Assembly (NCBI RefSeq): GCF_002163875.1
Contig: NZ_CP019333.1
Coordinates: 874,864-938,863 of the forward strand
DNA: 64,000 nucleotides
Origin: Gilvibacter sp. SZ-19
GTDB lineage: Bacteria; Bacteroidota; Bacteroidia; Flavobacteriales; Flavobacteriaceae
Direction: 5' to 3'
Below, one piece after another: positions 42,947 to 53,121 of this stretch. The first letter of the stretch is position 1. The number at the start of each line of letters is the position of its first letter. Under the pieces are notes generated by a model, which had not been told where the DNA came from, ran no database searches, and saw only the letters and a program-made list of their open reading frames with translations. The translations under genes were made by a program, and so were the position numbers.

Positions 42947-43399
42947 GTGGATACATTAAGTTATAAAACAGCATCTGCTAACAAAAACACTGTAAACAAA
43001 GAGTGGTTGCACGTTGATGCTGAAGGACAGACGTTAGGTCGTTTGGCTTCTGAAGTTGCAAAATTGCTACGAGGAAAGCACAAGCCTAGCTACACCCCTC
43101 ACGTGGATTGTGGTGACAACGTGATCATCACCAATGCCGAAAAGGTAGTACTTACTGGAAACAAATGGGCCGATAAAACGTATATCCGTCATACGGGTTA
43201 TCCAGGTGGACAGCGTTCACTTACTGCTCAAGAGTTGAAAGAAAAGAATCCTGCAGGTGTTGTTGAGAAAGCTGTAAAAGGCATGCTCCCAAAAAACAAA
43301 CTAGGTGCTGAATTGTTCAGAAACCTTAAAGTTTACGCCGGAGCAGAACACGGACAGGAAGCACAAAAACCAAAAACAATTAATCTTAACGAAAAGTAA
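42947..43399 (+). CDS. rplM: Large ribosomal subunit protein uL13
   Basis: 150 residues with typical uL13 features: [35 protein letters not shown] (split across residues ~20-55), [12 protein letters not shown], and the C-terminal [10 protein letters not shown] followed by LKVYAG. The start is GTG at 42947, preceded closely by AAAAGG; MDTLSYKT is the usual N-terminus in this phylum. Its stop codon overlaps the start of rpsI, the conserved rplM-rpsI pair. Confidence 0.97.
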   Translation: MDTLSYKTASANKNTVNKEWLHVDAEGQTLGRLASEVAKLLRGKHKPSYTPHVDCGDNVIITNAEKVVLTGNKWADKTYIRHTGYPGGQRSLTAQELKEKNPAGVVEKAVKGMLPKNKLGAELFRNLKVYAGAEHGQEAQKPKTINLNEK

Positions 43400-43785
43400 T
43401 GGAAGTTATTCACAAGATTGGTAGAAGAAAGACTGCCGTTGCTCGCGTTTATGTTTCAGAAGGAAAAGGAAACATCACTGTAAACAAGCGTTCATTGAAT
43501 GAATACTTTACTACAGACGCACTACGTTACAAAGTGAACCAACCGTTCATGTTGACTGACAACGAAGGAAACTACGATGTTAACGTTAACGTATACGGAG
43601 GTGGAATCACCGGACAAGCAGAAGCTGTTCGTTTGGCGATCTCAAGAGCTTTGTGCGAAGTAAACGAGGAGTACCGTGCAAACCTTAAACCAGAAGGCTT
43701 GTTGACTAGAGATCCAAGAATGGTAGAGCGCAAGAAATTCGGACAGAAGAAAGCGCGTAAGAAATTCCAGTTCTCTAAACGTTAA
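43399..43785 (+). CDS. rpsI: Small ribosomal subunit protein uS9
   Basis: 128 residues; begins with [20 protein letters not shown] and ends with the basic tail [17 protein letters not shown] that reaches the ribosomal P site. [19 protein letters not shown] is the conserved middle. Overlaps the rplM stop codon by one base. Confidence 0.97.
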   Translation: MEVIHKIGRRKTAVARVYVSEGKGNITVNKRSLNEYFTTDALRYKVNQPFMLTDNEGNYDVNVNVYGGGITGQAEAVRLAISRALCEVNEEYRANLKPEGLLTRDPRMVERKKFGQKKARKKFQFSKR

Positions 43786-43791
43786 TTGGCC

Positions 43792-43934
43792 GCACTTGCC
43801 TCAAGCGGCAAGTGCCAACCGTTCATTTATTATTGAAAAGCTGTTATTTCTGCCTTTAGGTAGAAAGTTAGTTTAGCATCTAAACCACCCCATAGGGTGC
43901 GTTGCTATCTAGACAGAACGTAAACTAAAACAAA
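43792..43934 (+). promoter_or_regulatory. Structured leader of rpsB-tsf
   Basis: Four consecutive hairpins are visible between rpsI and rpsB: GCACTTGCC/GGCAAGTGC (43792-43815), TTTCTGCC/GGTAGAAA (43847-43866, one G-T), GTTTAG/CTAAAC (43871-43885) and CACCC/GGGTG (43886-43899). None is followed by a T-run, so they do not look like a terminator. The last two abut directly. A ribosomal-protein-binding autoregulatory leader is a reasonable inference. Confidence 0.45.
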
Positions 43935-44693
43935 ATGGCAAAGAAAATCGAAGTAAAAGAATTACTCGACGCCGGGGTGCACTTTGGGCACCTCACTCGT
44001 AAATGGAATCCAAACATGGCTCCTTATATCTATATGGAGCGCAACGGAATCCACATCATCAACCTGTACAAGACTGCTGCTAAAATTGAAGAAGCTAACG
44101 AGGCGCTTAAAAAGATCGCCGCTAGCGGACGCAAGATCCTTTTTGTTGCTACTAAGAAGCAAGCAAAAGACATCGTTGCAGACAAAGCAAGCAAAGCAAA
44201 CATGCCGTACATCACCGAGCGTTGGCCTGGTGGAATGTTGACCAACTTTGTAACCATCCGTAAGGCGGTTAAGAAAATGTCAGCTATCGATCGCATGAAG
44301 CAAGACGGTACTTTCGACTCTCTTTCTAAGAAGGAGAAATTGCAAGTAGACCGATTGCGTGCTAAGTTGGAAAAGAACTTAGGTTCTATCTCTGACATGA
44401 GCCGTTTGCCAGGTGCTTTGTTCATCGTGGACACGACTCGTGAGCACATTGCAGTTAAAGAGGCACAAAAATTGAACATTCCGATCTTCGCTATGGTAGA
44501 TACCAACAGCGACCCTCGCGAAGTTGATTATGTGATTCCATCTAACGACGATGCTTCTAAGAGTATTGACAAGATCGTTTCTCAGGTTTCTGATGCGATC
44601 ATCGAAGGTTTGGAAGAGCGTAAAGCCTCTAAAGAAGGAGAAGCTAAAGCAGCTCCAAAAGCAGCTAAAGCTGCCAAAAAAGAAGAAGAATAA
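43935..44693 (+). CDS. rpsB: Small ribosomal subunit protein uS2
   Basis: 252 residues with the uS2 signatures LLDAGVHFGHLTRKWNPNM, RNGIHIINLYKT, ERWPGGMLTNF, PGALFIVDT and the second signature region AVKEAQKLNIPIFAMVDTNSDP. A low-complexity Lys/Ala/Glu tail ends the protein. Followed 53 bp later by tsf in the universal rpsB-tsf pair. Confidence 0.97.
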   Translation: MAKKIEVKELLDAGVHFGHLTRKWNPNMAPYIYMERNGIHIINLYKTAAKIEEANEALKKIAASGRKILFVATKKQAKDIVADKASKANMPYITERWPGGMLTNFVTIRKAVKKMSAIDRMKQDGTFDSLSKKEKLQVDRLRAKLEKNLGSISDMSRLPGALFIVDTTREHIAVKEAQKLNIPIFAMVDTNSDPREVDYVIPSNDDASKSIDKIVSQVSDAIIEGLEERKASKEGEAKAAPKAAKAAKKEEE

Positions 44694-44746
44694 ATTTAGT
44701 TTGAGCGGCCAAACCGTTCAAGTTACAACACTTAAAACAGAAAAAA

Positions 44747-45568
44747 ATGGCAAATATCACAGCCGCAGATGTAAACAAATTGCGTAAAGCAACTGGAGCG
44801 GGGATGATGGACTGTAAAAAAGCTTTGGTCGAGGCCGATGGTGACTTCGACAAGGCTATCGAGATCCTTCGTAAGAAAGGTCAAAAAGTTGCTGCAAAGC
44901 GCGCTGACCGTGATTCTAGCGAAGGAGCTGTTATCGCAAAGGTAAACGAAGGTGCTTCTAAAGGAGTTATCGTTTCCCTAAACTGTGAAACTGACTTCGT
45001 TGCTAAGAACGATTCTTTCGTTTCTTTGGCACACGATCTAGCTGAATTGGCACTAGCAAGCAGCTCTAAAGAAGAGTTCTTGGCTGCCGATTTTAACGGG
45101 ATCTCTGTTCAGGATAAACTGACTGAGCAAACTGGTGTTATTGGTGAGAAGATCGAGATCGGTGACTTCCGTGTATTGGAAGCTCCTTTCGTAGGTTCTT
45201 ACATCCACGCCGGAAACAAGATCGCTGTTTTGACTGGACTTTCTGCCGATGTAGACGGTGCTGCAGAAGTAGCAAAAGATGTTGCTATGCAAGCCGCTGC
45301 AATGAATCCAGTTGCATTGAACGAAGAAGGTGTAGACCAAGCGACTATCGAAAAAGAGATCGAGATCGCTAAAGATCAATTGCGTCAAGAAGGAAAGCCA
45401 GAAGAGATGTTAGACAACATCGCTAAAGGAAAACTTAAGCGTTTCTTTAAAGACAACACTTTGGTAAACCAAGCTTTCATTAAAGACAACAAGCAGAGTG
45501 TTTCTCAATACGTTAAAACTATTGGAGACGTGAACGTTGTTGCTTTTGAGCGCGTTGCTCTTGGATAA
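44747..45568 (+). CDS. tsf: Translation elongation factor Ts
   Basis: 273 residues; nucleotide-exchange factor for EF-Tu. Shows the N-terminal UBA-like domain VNKLRKATGAGMMDCKKAL and the core motif NCETDFVAKNDSF that contacts EF-Tu, plus the paired subdomains of the standard bacterial protein. A strong bidirectional terminator follows. Confidence 0.97.
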   Translation: MANITAADVNKLRKATGAGMMDCKKALVEADGDFDKAIEILRKKGQKVAAKRADRDSSEGAVIAKVNEGASKGVIVSLNCETDFVAKNDSFVSLAHDLAELALASSSKEEFLAADFNGISVQDKLTEQTGVIGEKIEIGDFRVLEAPFVGSYIHAGNKIAVLTGLSADVDGAAEVAKDVAMQAAAMNPVALNEEGVDQATIEKEIEIAKDQLRQEGKPEEMLDNIAKGKLKRFFKDNTLVNQAFIKDNKQSVSQYVKTIGDVNVVAFERVALG

Positions 45569-45586
45569 GCATCCAATGATATAAAT

Positions 45587-45620
45587 AAAAAACCCGCTTC
45601 GACTGAAGCGGGTTTTTTTA
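45587..45620. terminator. Bidirectional terminator between tsf and the spondin-domain gene
   Basis: AACCCGCTTC (45591-45600) and GAAGCGGGTT (45605-45614) with A- and T-runs on either side. Confidence 0.9.
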
Positions 45621-45637
45621 TGCTTGTATTTTGACTT

Positions 45638-46342
45638 TTACAAATCAGTGCGTGTAATGGTCAAGGAACCTATTGCCGGTGTTAAACCGCCAGAGGTTCC
45701 AATAGGTGGTGTATTCACTACAGAAATCACACCCTGCGGACTTGTCGGGTTATCTGGAGATGTATAAGTGTCTCCACTATCGGTCCCCGCGTCCAGTACA
45801 GAAAGGGTCAAGGTCTCTTCGCTCACCAAAGCATCACTTGGTAAAACAATAGAGAACCCATCGATACCCGTAAACCAATCCGGACTTGGATTCATAGATA
45901 CCACAAAACTGATTGAGGTCTTTTCTGGATCAACAGTAACATTAACGGATTGCGCTCCTGTTGGTCCTGAGCCAGCTGCAGAAGCTGTCACAAAGAAATC
46001 CACGCTATCTTCCGTTCCCTGACTGCTCAGGTCGGTAATAAGGTCACTGCTGTCTCCAGTCTCTGCGTATGCCTGTAAACCGGCACTGGCTTGCTGACCC
46101 AACCTAAATACATTTTTGCCGGGAGCATGAACTGCTACAACCATTGCAGAAAAACCAGCATTGGCCGGATAATCTGTAGGGAATTGATCTTCAGTCCAAT
46201 TGGGAGTAAAGGTAACCCGATATGTGGCTGTAACCGGATTATCGCCTTGTCCTCCTCCGTCGTCAGTGTTGTTGTTGTCGTCGCTCGAACAGCCTGTCAA
46301 TACTAGGGCTGCCACAAGCGCAAGAGATAGAAACTTTTGCAT
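45638..46342 (-). CDS. Spondin-domain lipoprotein
   Basis: Lipoprotein signal (LALVAALVLTGCSSDD) and an Asp/Asn-rich linker, then a Spondin_N-like beta-sandwich starting ATYRVTFTPNWTEDQFPTDYP with FSAMVVAVHAPGKNVF and, near the end, DAGTDSGDTYTSP. Bacterial members of this family are secreted or surface proteins of unknown role; binding of carbohydrate or calcium is a guess. 234 residues, monocistronic on the minus strand. Confidence 0.82.
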   Translation of the reverse strand: MQKFLSLALVAALVLTGCSSDDNNNTDDGGGQGDNPVTATYRVTFTPNWTEDQFPTDYPANAGFSAMVVAVHAPGKNVFRLGQQASAGLQAYAETGDSSDLITDLSSQGTEDSVDFFVTASAAGSGPTGAQSVNVTVDPEKTSISFVVSMNPSPDWFTGIDGFSIVLPSDALVSEETLTLSVLDAGTDSGDTYTSPDNPTSPQGVISVVNTPPIGTSGGLTPAIGSLTITRTDL

Positions 46343-46426
46343 AATTTATTTTTTCTAAAGATAGTATTTTTTAAATGGAACCTATCACTGGAACGTTGTT
46401 CCCGATAAAAAATTACTTTTTCTGAC

Positions 46427-46434
46427 TATATTTG
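46427..46434 (+). promoter_or_regulatory. -7 promoter element for pyrH
   Basis: TATATTTG, an exact TAnnTTTG match 20 bp before the pyrH ATG, so the leader is nearly absent. Confidence 0.6.
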
Positions 46435-46453
46435 CACAAACCCGCGCTAAGGC

Positions 46454-47161
46454 ATGAAATACAAGAGAATTTTACTGAAATTATCCGGAGAAGCCCTGAT
46501 GGGAAAACGCCAATATGGTATCGATCCGGAGCGTTTGGACGACTACGCCAGAGAGATCAAAAAGATCATAGATCAGGGTGTTCAAGTGGCCATAGTAATT
46601 GGTGGCGGGAACATATTTAGGGGTGTTGCAGGAGCCTCTCGCGGTATGGACCGCGTGCAAGGTGACCATATGGGAATGTTGGCAACTGTTATAAACGGAC
46701 TCGCCCTGCAAAGTGCCCTAGAGGACAACCAGGTTCCGACCCGTTTGCAAAGTGCCATTAAGATCAATGAGGTTGCCGAGCCTTTTATCCGCAGAAAAGC
46801 GATTCGCCATTTAGAAAAAGGACGTGTGGTTATCTTTGGAGGTGGTACAGGAAATCCTTATTTCACTACCGATTCCGCAGCAGTTTTGCGCGCCATAGAG
46901 ATCGGCGCCGATGTGATCCTTAAAGGAACCCGAGTTGATGGAATCTATACTAGCGATCCGGAAAAAGACTCCGATGCGACGAAATTTGACTATATTTCAT
47001 TTGACGACGTTATAAAGAAGGGGCTAAAAGTAATGGACACTACAGCTTTTACCTTAAGTCAGGAAAACGAGCTTCCTATCATTGTCTTTGACATGAATAC
47101 GCAAGGTAACTTGGGGAAAGTAGTCAGCGGAGAGAACATAGGAACCAAGGTTAATATTTAA
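46454..47161 (+). CDS. pyrH: UMP kinase
   Basis: Phosphorylates UMP to UDP. 235 residues of the amino-acid-kinase fold with [54 protein letters not shown] and [13 protein letters not shown], all standard for bacterial PyrH. Followed 47 bp on by frr, the conserved pyrH-frr arrangement. Confidence 0.96.
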   Translation: MKYKRILLKLSGEALMGKRQYGIDPERLDDYAREIKKIIDQGVQVAIVIGGGNIFRGVAGASRGMDRVQGDHMGMLATVINGLALQSALEDNQVPTRLQSAIKINEVAEPFIRRKAIRHLEKGRVVIFGGGTGNPYFTTDSAAVLRAIEIGADVILKGTRVDGIYTSDPEKDSDATKFDYISFDDVIKKGLKVMDTTAFTLSQENELPIIVFDMNTQGNLGKVVSGENIGTKVNI

Positions 47162-47208
47162 CGAATTTTTGGCCTGATTTTTGACTTGCCCACTATAAAT
47201 TTGGATTT

Positions 47209-47763
47209 ATGGATGAAGAAATAGACTTTATTATTGATGCGGCCAAAGAAGGCATGCAGAAATCTATCGACCACCTTAAAAAGAAGCTGATCAACATTCG
47301 CGCTGGAAAGGCTTCTCCTTCTATGGTAGGGAGTGTCATGGTTGAGTATTACGGAACTCCGACTCCATTGAGTCAGGTTGCCAATGTGAATACTCCAGAC
47401 GGTATGACCATTTCTATTCAGCCTTGGGAAAAGGCCTTGATCCCAGAAATTGAAAAAGGGATACAAATGGCCAATTTGGGTTTTAATCCAATGAACAATG
47501 GCGAGAGTGTGATCATTAACGTACCACCACTCACAGAAGAGCGCCGTAGAGAACTAGCCAAACAAGCGCGTTCTGAGGCCGAAGAGGCTAAGATCGGTGT
47601 GCGCAACGAACGTAAGTCTGCCAATAATGAGCTTAAAGGACTTGATATCTCCGAAGACCTGAAAAAGAATCTGGAGATCGATATTCAGGAAATGACCGAT
47701 AAGCACATTACTCAGATCGATGCTATTTTGAGCACCAAGGAAAAAGAAATAATGACGGTGTAA
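47209..47763 (+). CDS. frr: Ribosome recycling factor
   Basis: 184 residues; splits post-termination ribosomes together with EF-G. Typical stretches: IRAGKASPSMVGSVMVEYYGTPTPL (residues ~30-55), QPWEKALIPEIEKGI, and PPLTEERRRELAKQARSEAEEAK. The terminator follows the stop codon closely. Confidence 0.96.
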   Translation: MDEEIDFIIDAAKEGMQKSIDHLKKKLINIRAGKASPSMVGSVMVEYYGTPTPLSQVANVNTPDGMTISIQPWEKALIPEIEKGIQMANLGFNPMNNGESVIINVPPLTEERRRELAKQARSEAEEAKIGVRNERKSANNELKGLDISEDLKKNLEIDIQEMTDKHITQIDAILSTKEKEIMTV

Positions 47764-47778
47764 GCCCTCGTCAATTCA

Positions 47779-47802
47779 GGCCCGCAAGGGCCTTTTTTAG
47801 TT
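47779..47802 (+). terminator. Terminator after frr
   Basis: AGGCCC and GGGCCT type arms around GCAA, then a T-run ending 8 bp before the next gene's start. Confidence 0.85.
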
Positions 47803-47808
47803 ACCCTA

Positions 47809-49068
47809 TTGCAAAAGTCTGTTGCGTTTATACTGCTTTTTCTCCTGACCAGCTCTCTGGCCCTAGCGCAGCGTCCTGTTGTGACAACGCAAGACAGTAT
47901 CCCAGAAAAACCGCCTTCGGTATTTAAATCGGGCTTCTACCCTCTCTCCTTCTTCGATTTCGATCTGCGTTATCTGATCAAGTACAACAACTATGAAGGT
48001 ATCCGATTAGGAATGGGTGGAACCACCAACGATCGCCTATTTGAAAGTCTAAAATTCGGAGGTTATTTTGCCCGCGGATTCAAGGATCAGGCGTGGAAGT
48101 ACAGTTTTGGAGGCAGCATTAGACTGGCAAAAGAACCCAAGTCCTGGCTCAGCCTAACCTATATAGACGACATTGCGGAACTGGGTAGTTTCTTTTACTT
48201 GACCGACGCTCGGGTGTACAATGTTTTTGAACCGCGCTTGGTAAATATTTCGCAGTTCTATAAGCACCGAACTTGGACTACAAACTATCAGCAGCAACTC
48301 ACCCCAAAGATCTTAGCCGAGTTCAAACTCTCTCGCAGCAACATCACCCAAATAGAAGACTACCAATTTGAAATTGGCAACGAGATCTTTTCCAATTACG
48401 TCATTGCAGAGGCAACGGCTTCTTTTCGCTTTAGCCCAAAGACGAATTTCTTTCTGAGTGAAGATGGCGAGATCGAGTATTTCGACGGATTTCCAAAGAT
48501 CACCGCTCAAGTTTCCCAAGGTTTGAGGAGTTTTTTCGACGGCGATTTCGAATACATCAAACTCGGTCTTAAACTGGATTATTACATTAAAAGAACTGAC
48601 CTATCAAGCACAAATATACTTTTGGAAGGTAAATTGGGTATAGGTGATATTCCGCTCACGCATCTTTTTCACGCCTTTCCGAACAGCCCCACCAAGGATC
48701 GAATTTTACAACGCTTTTCTGTAGCCGGACGTCAGAGTTTTGAAACCATGTATTTTGGTGAGTTCTTCTCTGACAAGTTGGTTTCCCTGCAGTTGCGGCA
48801 CGCCTTAAGACGTTTTTATTTCTCAGATCGAATAAAACCAGAGCTTGTCTTTATAAGTCGTCACGCTTTGGGTTCACTGGTCCAACGCGAAAGACATCTC
48901 GGTTTGGACTTCAACACCCTAGAGCATGGTTATAATGAACTCGGCATGGAACTCAACAAGATCTTCGCAGGATTTGGACTGAGTTTTGCCTATCGATACG
49001 GTGCCTACCACTTGCCGGAATTTGAAGATAACATTTCCTTTAAGTTCACCTTCTACCTTAGTATTTAA
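47809..49068 (+). CDS. DUF5686-like outer-membrane beta-barrel protein (short form)
   Basis: 419 residues with a signal peptide (SVAFILLFLLTSSLALA) and a barrel-like remainder: NNYEGIRLGMGGTTNDRLFESLKFGGYFARG, and strands ending FKFTFYLSI. This matches the C-terminal half of DUF5686 proteins; the N-terminal carboxypeptidase-regulatory-like domain usual in the family is absent. The only start that keeps the signal peptide is TTG 47809; no ATG or GTG is available. It begins immediately after the frr terminator, so promoter and start signal must lie within that hairpin region or transcription reads through. Confidence 0.7.
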   Translation: MQKSVAFILLFLLTSSLALAQRPVVTTQDSIPEKPPSVFKSGFYPLSFFDFDLRYLIKYNNYEGIRLGMGGTTNDRLFESLKFGGYFARGFKDQAWKYSFGGSIRLAKEPKSWLSLTYIDDIAELGSFFYLTDARVYNVFEPRLVNISQFYKHRTWTTNYQQQLTPKILAEFKLSRSNITQIEDYQFEIGNEIFSNYVIAEATASFRFSPKTNFFLSEDGEIEYFDGFPKITAQVSQGLRSFFDGDFEYIKLGLKLDYYIKRTDLSSTNILLEGKLGIGDIPLTHLFHAFPNSPTKDRILQRFSVAGRQSFETMYFGEFFSDKLVSLQLRHALRRFYFSDRIKPELVFISRHALGSLVQRERHLGLDFNTLEHGYNELGMELNKIFAGFGLSFAYRYGAYHLPEFEDNISFKFTFYLSI

Positions 49069-49135
49069 TTAACCCGACAAAAGCCCTGCTTTGGCCTTTA
49101 ATTTAGTACCTTTGCGCGCATTGTAAATCGTAGCA

Positions 49136-51538
49136 GTGGATAAACTTTTCAGTATCGGATTTTGGAGTGCAGTTGCCCGATTCATTTTGAGGAATCGCCT
49201 CTTAATGTTGGTGGTCATTGCAGGACTTACCGTTTTCTTCGCCCTACAGTGGAAACACATGCGATTTACCTATACCGAGGCCAATCTACTACCAGACAAG
49301 CACGAGGTAAATATAGCCTACAACAGTTTTCTGGAAACCTTTGGAGAAGAGGGGAACCTTATCGTAATAGGTGTTAAAGACACTGCGATCTTTACCCCTG
49401 AGAACTTTTTGGCTTGGGATGCCCTCTCTAAAAAAATAGGGCAATATCCAGAGATCGATCTTACCCTCTCTGTTGGAGATTTACGCGTACTGAACAAAAA
49501 CGACAAAGAGCAACGCTTTGACCTGGAGCCTTTTATTACAGATTCTGTCCCAACAGCAGAACAGTTGGCTTGGTATAAATACAGATTGTTCGAAAAGCTC
49601 CCTTTTTATAAAGGTTTGCTCTACAGCCCTAACAAGCAATCTATTCGAACCGGGATCTATTTAAAGAAAGAACTGGTCAATACCCCGGCCCGAAGAGACT
49701 TTATTATCAAGAATCTTATCCCAGAGATCGAAGCCTTTGAGAATACTTACGGCATAGATGTCTATACCTCGGGGATGCCCTATATCAGAACGCTGAACTC
49801 TCAGAACATCATAGACGAGATCGGCTTGTTCATTGGGGCGGCACTTTTGGTGACTTCGCTGATCTTTTTCTTTTTCTTCAGATCATTTAGAGCCACTTTT
49901 ATCTCTATGATCACTGTGATCATTGGGGTGATGTGGGCCTTTGGAATTCTCGGGCTCTTGCATTACGAAATCACAGTGCTTACAGCACTGATTCCCCCGC
50001 TGATAATCGTTATCGGTATCCCGAATTGTATCTTTCTGATAAATAAATATCAGCAGGAAATAAAATCTCACGGAAACCAAGCCAAGTCCTTGCAACGCGT
50101 TATCACCAAAGTTGGGAACGCCACGTTAATGACCAACGTGACCACAGCCTCTGGATTTGCCACTTTTATACTCACCAAAAGTCAACTGCTCAAGGAATTT
50201 GGTACGGTAGCCTCTATTTGTATCATCGCCATTTTTATACTCTGTTTGTGTATTATTCCGATCGTGTACAGCTATATGGCCATTCCGAAGTACAAGCACC
50301 TAAAACACCTGAACAAACGCTGGATAGGCAGTTTTGTCTCTTGGATGGAAAACATGGTGAAGCATCACCGGGTTGCCATTTACGCGGTTTCGGTGATCTT
50401 ATTGGCGGCGAGTATCATTGGAATTTACAAAATTGAGATATCGGGCAGTATCATAGAAGATATGCCTAAAAGCGCAGCCTTCTTTAAGGACATCCGCTTT
50501 TACGAGAAAGAATACGAGGGCTTGATGCCTTTGGAGATCCTTATCGATACCCAACGCAAGGAAGGGGTAATGAAATTGGCGACCATAAAACGTATGGACA
50601 AGCTCCATACAGTGATCGAAGACATACCGGAATTCTCTAATCCGATCTCTGTGGTGAATTTGGTGAAGTATTCCAAACAGGCGTATTACAATAACAACCC
50701 GGAGTTTTACCAGCTGCCCAATTCGCAAGAACGGACCTTTATACTTTCGTTTGCGAAAAACTCTGCGGATGGCACCGATCTTATGAAGAGCTATGTGGAC
50801 AGTACTGGTCAATACGCTCGTATTACCACTTTTATCAAGGACACGCCTACAGATCGCATGAACGAAATAGAAGACGATCTGTTAGAAGAGATAGAAAAGA
50901 TATTTCCGAAAGAACGCTACAGCGTTACCCTTACCGGAAAGGCCTTAGTGTTTCAAAAAGGAACCAGCTATTTGGTCCGCAACCTGATCATCTCCTTATC
51001 TCTTGCCATTTTGCTAATTGCGATCTTTATGGCTTGGATGTTCAGAAGCGTAAAAATGATCTTGGTGTCTCTACTGCCTAACCTATTGCCCCTATTAGTC
51101 ACCGCGGGCATGATGGGCTTTATTGGGATTCCAATTAAACCTTCCACTATTTTGGTGTTTAGTATTGCCTTTGGTATTTCTGTGGATGATACCATTCACT
51201 TTCTTGCCAAATACAGGCAGGAACTCATCGCCAAGAAATGGAAGATCTCCAAATCGGTCTATGCTGCATTGCGGGAAACTGGGGTGAGTATGTTCTACAC
51301 CTCCATTGTACTGTTCTTTGGATTCTCGGTGTTTATGATCTCGAGTTTTGGAGGTACTGTGGCCTTGGGCGGATTGGTTTCTGCCACCCTGCTCTTTGCC
51401 ATGCTGTCAAACCTAATGCTACTCCCCTCTTTGCTACTTTCTTTGGAACGCAGTATAGCCAACCAAGAAACCATGCGAAAACCATCCTTGAGAATCATCT
51501 TGGATAAAGAAGAAATAGAATCCCTAAAGGATAAGTAA
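49136..51538 (+). CDS. RND/MMPL-family membrane transporter
   Basis: 800 residues with the RND superfamily layout: a first helix, a periplasmic loop (~45-215), five helices (~220-380), another helix near 415, a second periplasmic loop (~440-615) and five more helices to ~770. Duplicate halves each carry a sterol-sensing-like bundle ([37 protein letters not shown] with the conserved Asp pair). Family members export lipids or hydrophobic compounds using the proton gradient; cargo is unknown. Start is GTG 49136. No periplasmic adaptor or outer-membrane channel gene is next to it. Confidence 0.88.
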   Translation: MDKLFSIGFWSAVARFILRNRLLMLVVIAGLTVFFALQWKHMRFTYTEANLLPDKHEVNIAYNSFLETFGEEGNLIVIGVKDTAIFTPENFLAWDALSKKIGQYPEIDLTLSVGDLRVLNKNDKEQRFDLEPFITDSVPTAEQLAWYKYRLFEKLPFYKGLLYSPNKQSIRTGIYLKKELVNTPARRDFIIKNLIPEIEAFENTYGIDVYTSGMPYIRTLNSQNIIDEIGLFIGAALLVTSLIFFFFFRSFRATFISMITVIIGVMWAFGILGLLHYEITVLTALIPPLIIVIGIPNCIFLINKYQQEIKSHGNQAKSLQRVITKVGNATLMTNVTTASGFATFILTKSQLLKEFGTVASICIIAIFILCLCIIPIVYSYMAIPKYKHLKHLNKRWIGSFVSWMENMVKHHRVAIYAVSVILLAASIIGIYKIEISGSIIEDMPKSAAFFKDIRFYEKEYEGLMPLEILIDTQRKEGVMKLATIKRMDKLHTVIEDIPEFSNPISVVNLVKYSKQAYYNNNPEFYQLPNSQERTFILSFAKNSADGTDLMKSYVDSTGQYARITTFIKDTPTDRMNEIEDDLLEEIEKIFPKERYSVTLTGKALVFQKGTSYLVRNLIISLSLAILLIAIFMAWMFRSVKMILVSLLPNLLPLLVTAGMMGFIGIPIKPSTILVFSIAFGISVDDTIHFLAKYRQELIAKKWKISKSVYAALRETGVSMFYTSIVLFFGFSVFMISSFGGTVALGGLVSATLLFAMLSNLMLLPSLLLSLERSIANQETMRKPSLRIILDKEEIESLKDK

Positions 51539-51597
51539 AACGGGGCTTGTCCGTGTCTTTACGAACGGCTATCTTTGCCCCTGTTAAAGCGCAAATT

Positions 51598-53040
51598 ATG
51601 AGCTATAAAGAAGTTTTAGAATTGCTCCAAAGTGAGCCTTCCTTACAAGAAATTACTGTACGCGGTTGGGTGAGATCTTTCCGCTCCAATCGTTTTATTG
51701 CCTTAAACGACGGTTCTACGATCAAGAATTTGCAATGTGTGGTAGACTTTGAGAACTTCGATGAGCAATTGCTTAAACGAATCACAACAGGTGCTGCTAT
51801 TGCTGTGACCGGAAACTTGGTTGCAAGCCAAGGAAGCGGCCAGGCTGTAGAAGTCGCTGTTTCTAAAGTGGAGATCTTAGGCGATGCCGATCCGGAAGAG
51901 GTTAAACTGACTGTACTCTCTCCAAAGCGTCACACCTTAGAAAAACTGCGCGAGCAGGCACACTTACGCGTGCGTACCAACACCTTTGGTGCTGTGATGC
52001 GCTTGCGTTCCAAGCTTGCCTTTGCGGTACATGAATATTTCCAAAAGAACGGATATTTCTATATGCACGCGCCTATCATTACAGGAAGCGATGCAGAAGG
52101 AGCCGGAGAAATGTTCCGCGTAACTACCCTAGATCCTCGAAATCCACCAGTTACCGAAGACGGCGCTGTAGATTATAAAGAAGACTTTTTTGGCAAGGAA
52201 TCTAACCTGACTGTTAGCGGTCAGTTGGAAGCCGAAACCTATGCTATGGGCCTAAGCAAAGTGTATACGTTTGGTCCGACATTTAGAGCAGAGAATTCCA
52301 ATACTTCGCGTCACTTGGCGGAGTTTTGGATGATAGAGCCGGAAGTTGCCTTTTGCGACTTAGATGGCAATATGGACTTGGCCGAAGACTTTATCAAATA
52401 CGTTATCAAGTATGCCGTTGAGCATTGTCAAGACGACTTGGCTTTCTTAGAGGACAGACTCTTAAAAGAAGAAGCTAGCAAACCGGCAGACCAACGCAGT
52501 CCTATGCCGCTTCGCGAAAAATTGGACTTTGTATTGGGCAACCAATTCAAAAGGGTTAGCTACACCGAGGCTATAGATATTCTAAAGAATTCCAAGCCTA
52601 ACAAAAAGAAGAAATTCCAATATCCTATTGAAGATTGGGGTGCAGACCTGCAGTCTGAGCACGAGCGCTATTTGGTAGAGAAGCACTTTAAGTGTCCGGT
52701 GATCTTATTCGATTACCCAGCCAATATCAAAGCGTTCTATATGCGCCTAAACGAAGATGAAAAGACCGTGCGCGCCATGGATGTACTTTTCCCTGGCATT
52801 GGCGAGATAGTTGGTGGATCGCAACGTGAGGAGCGTTACGATGTACTTAAAAAGAAGATCGCAGACCTCGGTATTGACGAAAAAGAACTTTGGTGGTATT
52901 TGGACCTGCGCAAGTTTGGAACTGCAGTACACTCCGGATTTGGCCTTGGTTTTGAACGCCTAGTACAATTCGTGACCGGGATGGGGAACATTAGAGATGT
53001 AATCCCTTATCCTAGAACACCAAAGAATGCCGAATTCTAA
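51598..53040 (+). CDS. asnS: Asparagine-tRNA ligase
   Basis: 480 residues; class II synthetase with an OB-fold anticodon domain ([21 protein letters not shown]) and motif 2 [21 protein letters not shown] and motif 3 [16 protein letters not shown] followed by [12 protein letters not shown]. The presence of AsnRS-type specificity stretches rather than AspRS ones and the C-terminal [10 protein letters not shown] identify it. ATG 51598 is preferred over an upstream in-frame GTG at 51547. Confidence 0.95.
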   Translation: MSYKEVLELLQSEPSLQEITVRGWVRSFRSNRFIALNDGSTIKNLQCVVDFENFDEQLLKRITTGAAIAVTGNLVASQGSGQAVEVAVSKVEILGDADPEEVKLTVLSPKRHTLEKLREQAHLRVRTNTFGAVMRLRSKLAFAVHEYFQKNGYFYMHAPIITGSDAEGAGEMFRVTTLDPRNPPVTEDGAVDYKEDFFGKESNLTVSGQLEAETYAMGLSKVYTFGPTFRAENSNTSRHLAEFWMIEPEVAFCDLDGNMDLAEDFIKYVIKYAVEHCQDDLAFLEDRLLKEEASKPADQRSPMPLREKLDFVLGNQFKRVSYTEAIDILKNSKPNKKKKFQYPIEDWGADLQSEHERYLVEKHFKCPVILFDYPANIKAFYMRLNEDEKTVRAMDVLFPGIGEIVGGSQREERYDVLKKKIADLGIDEKELWWYLDLRKFGTAVHSGFGLGFERLVQFVTGMGNIRDVIPYPRTPKNAEF

Positions 53041-53060
53041 ATAAAATTTCTCAAAGACTT

Positions 53061-53098
53061 AAAAACGATCTTAGCCAGAATTAAGATCGTTTTTTTTA
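53061..53098 (+). terminator. Terminator after asnS
   Basis: AACGATCTTA and TAAGATCGTT arms around a 7-9 nt loop, followed by a run of seven Ts. Confidence 0.9.
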
Positions 53099-53121
53099 AC
53101 TTGTAGGTAGAAGTAGTTTTT

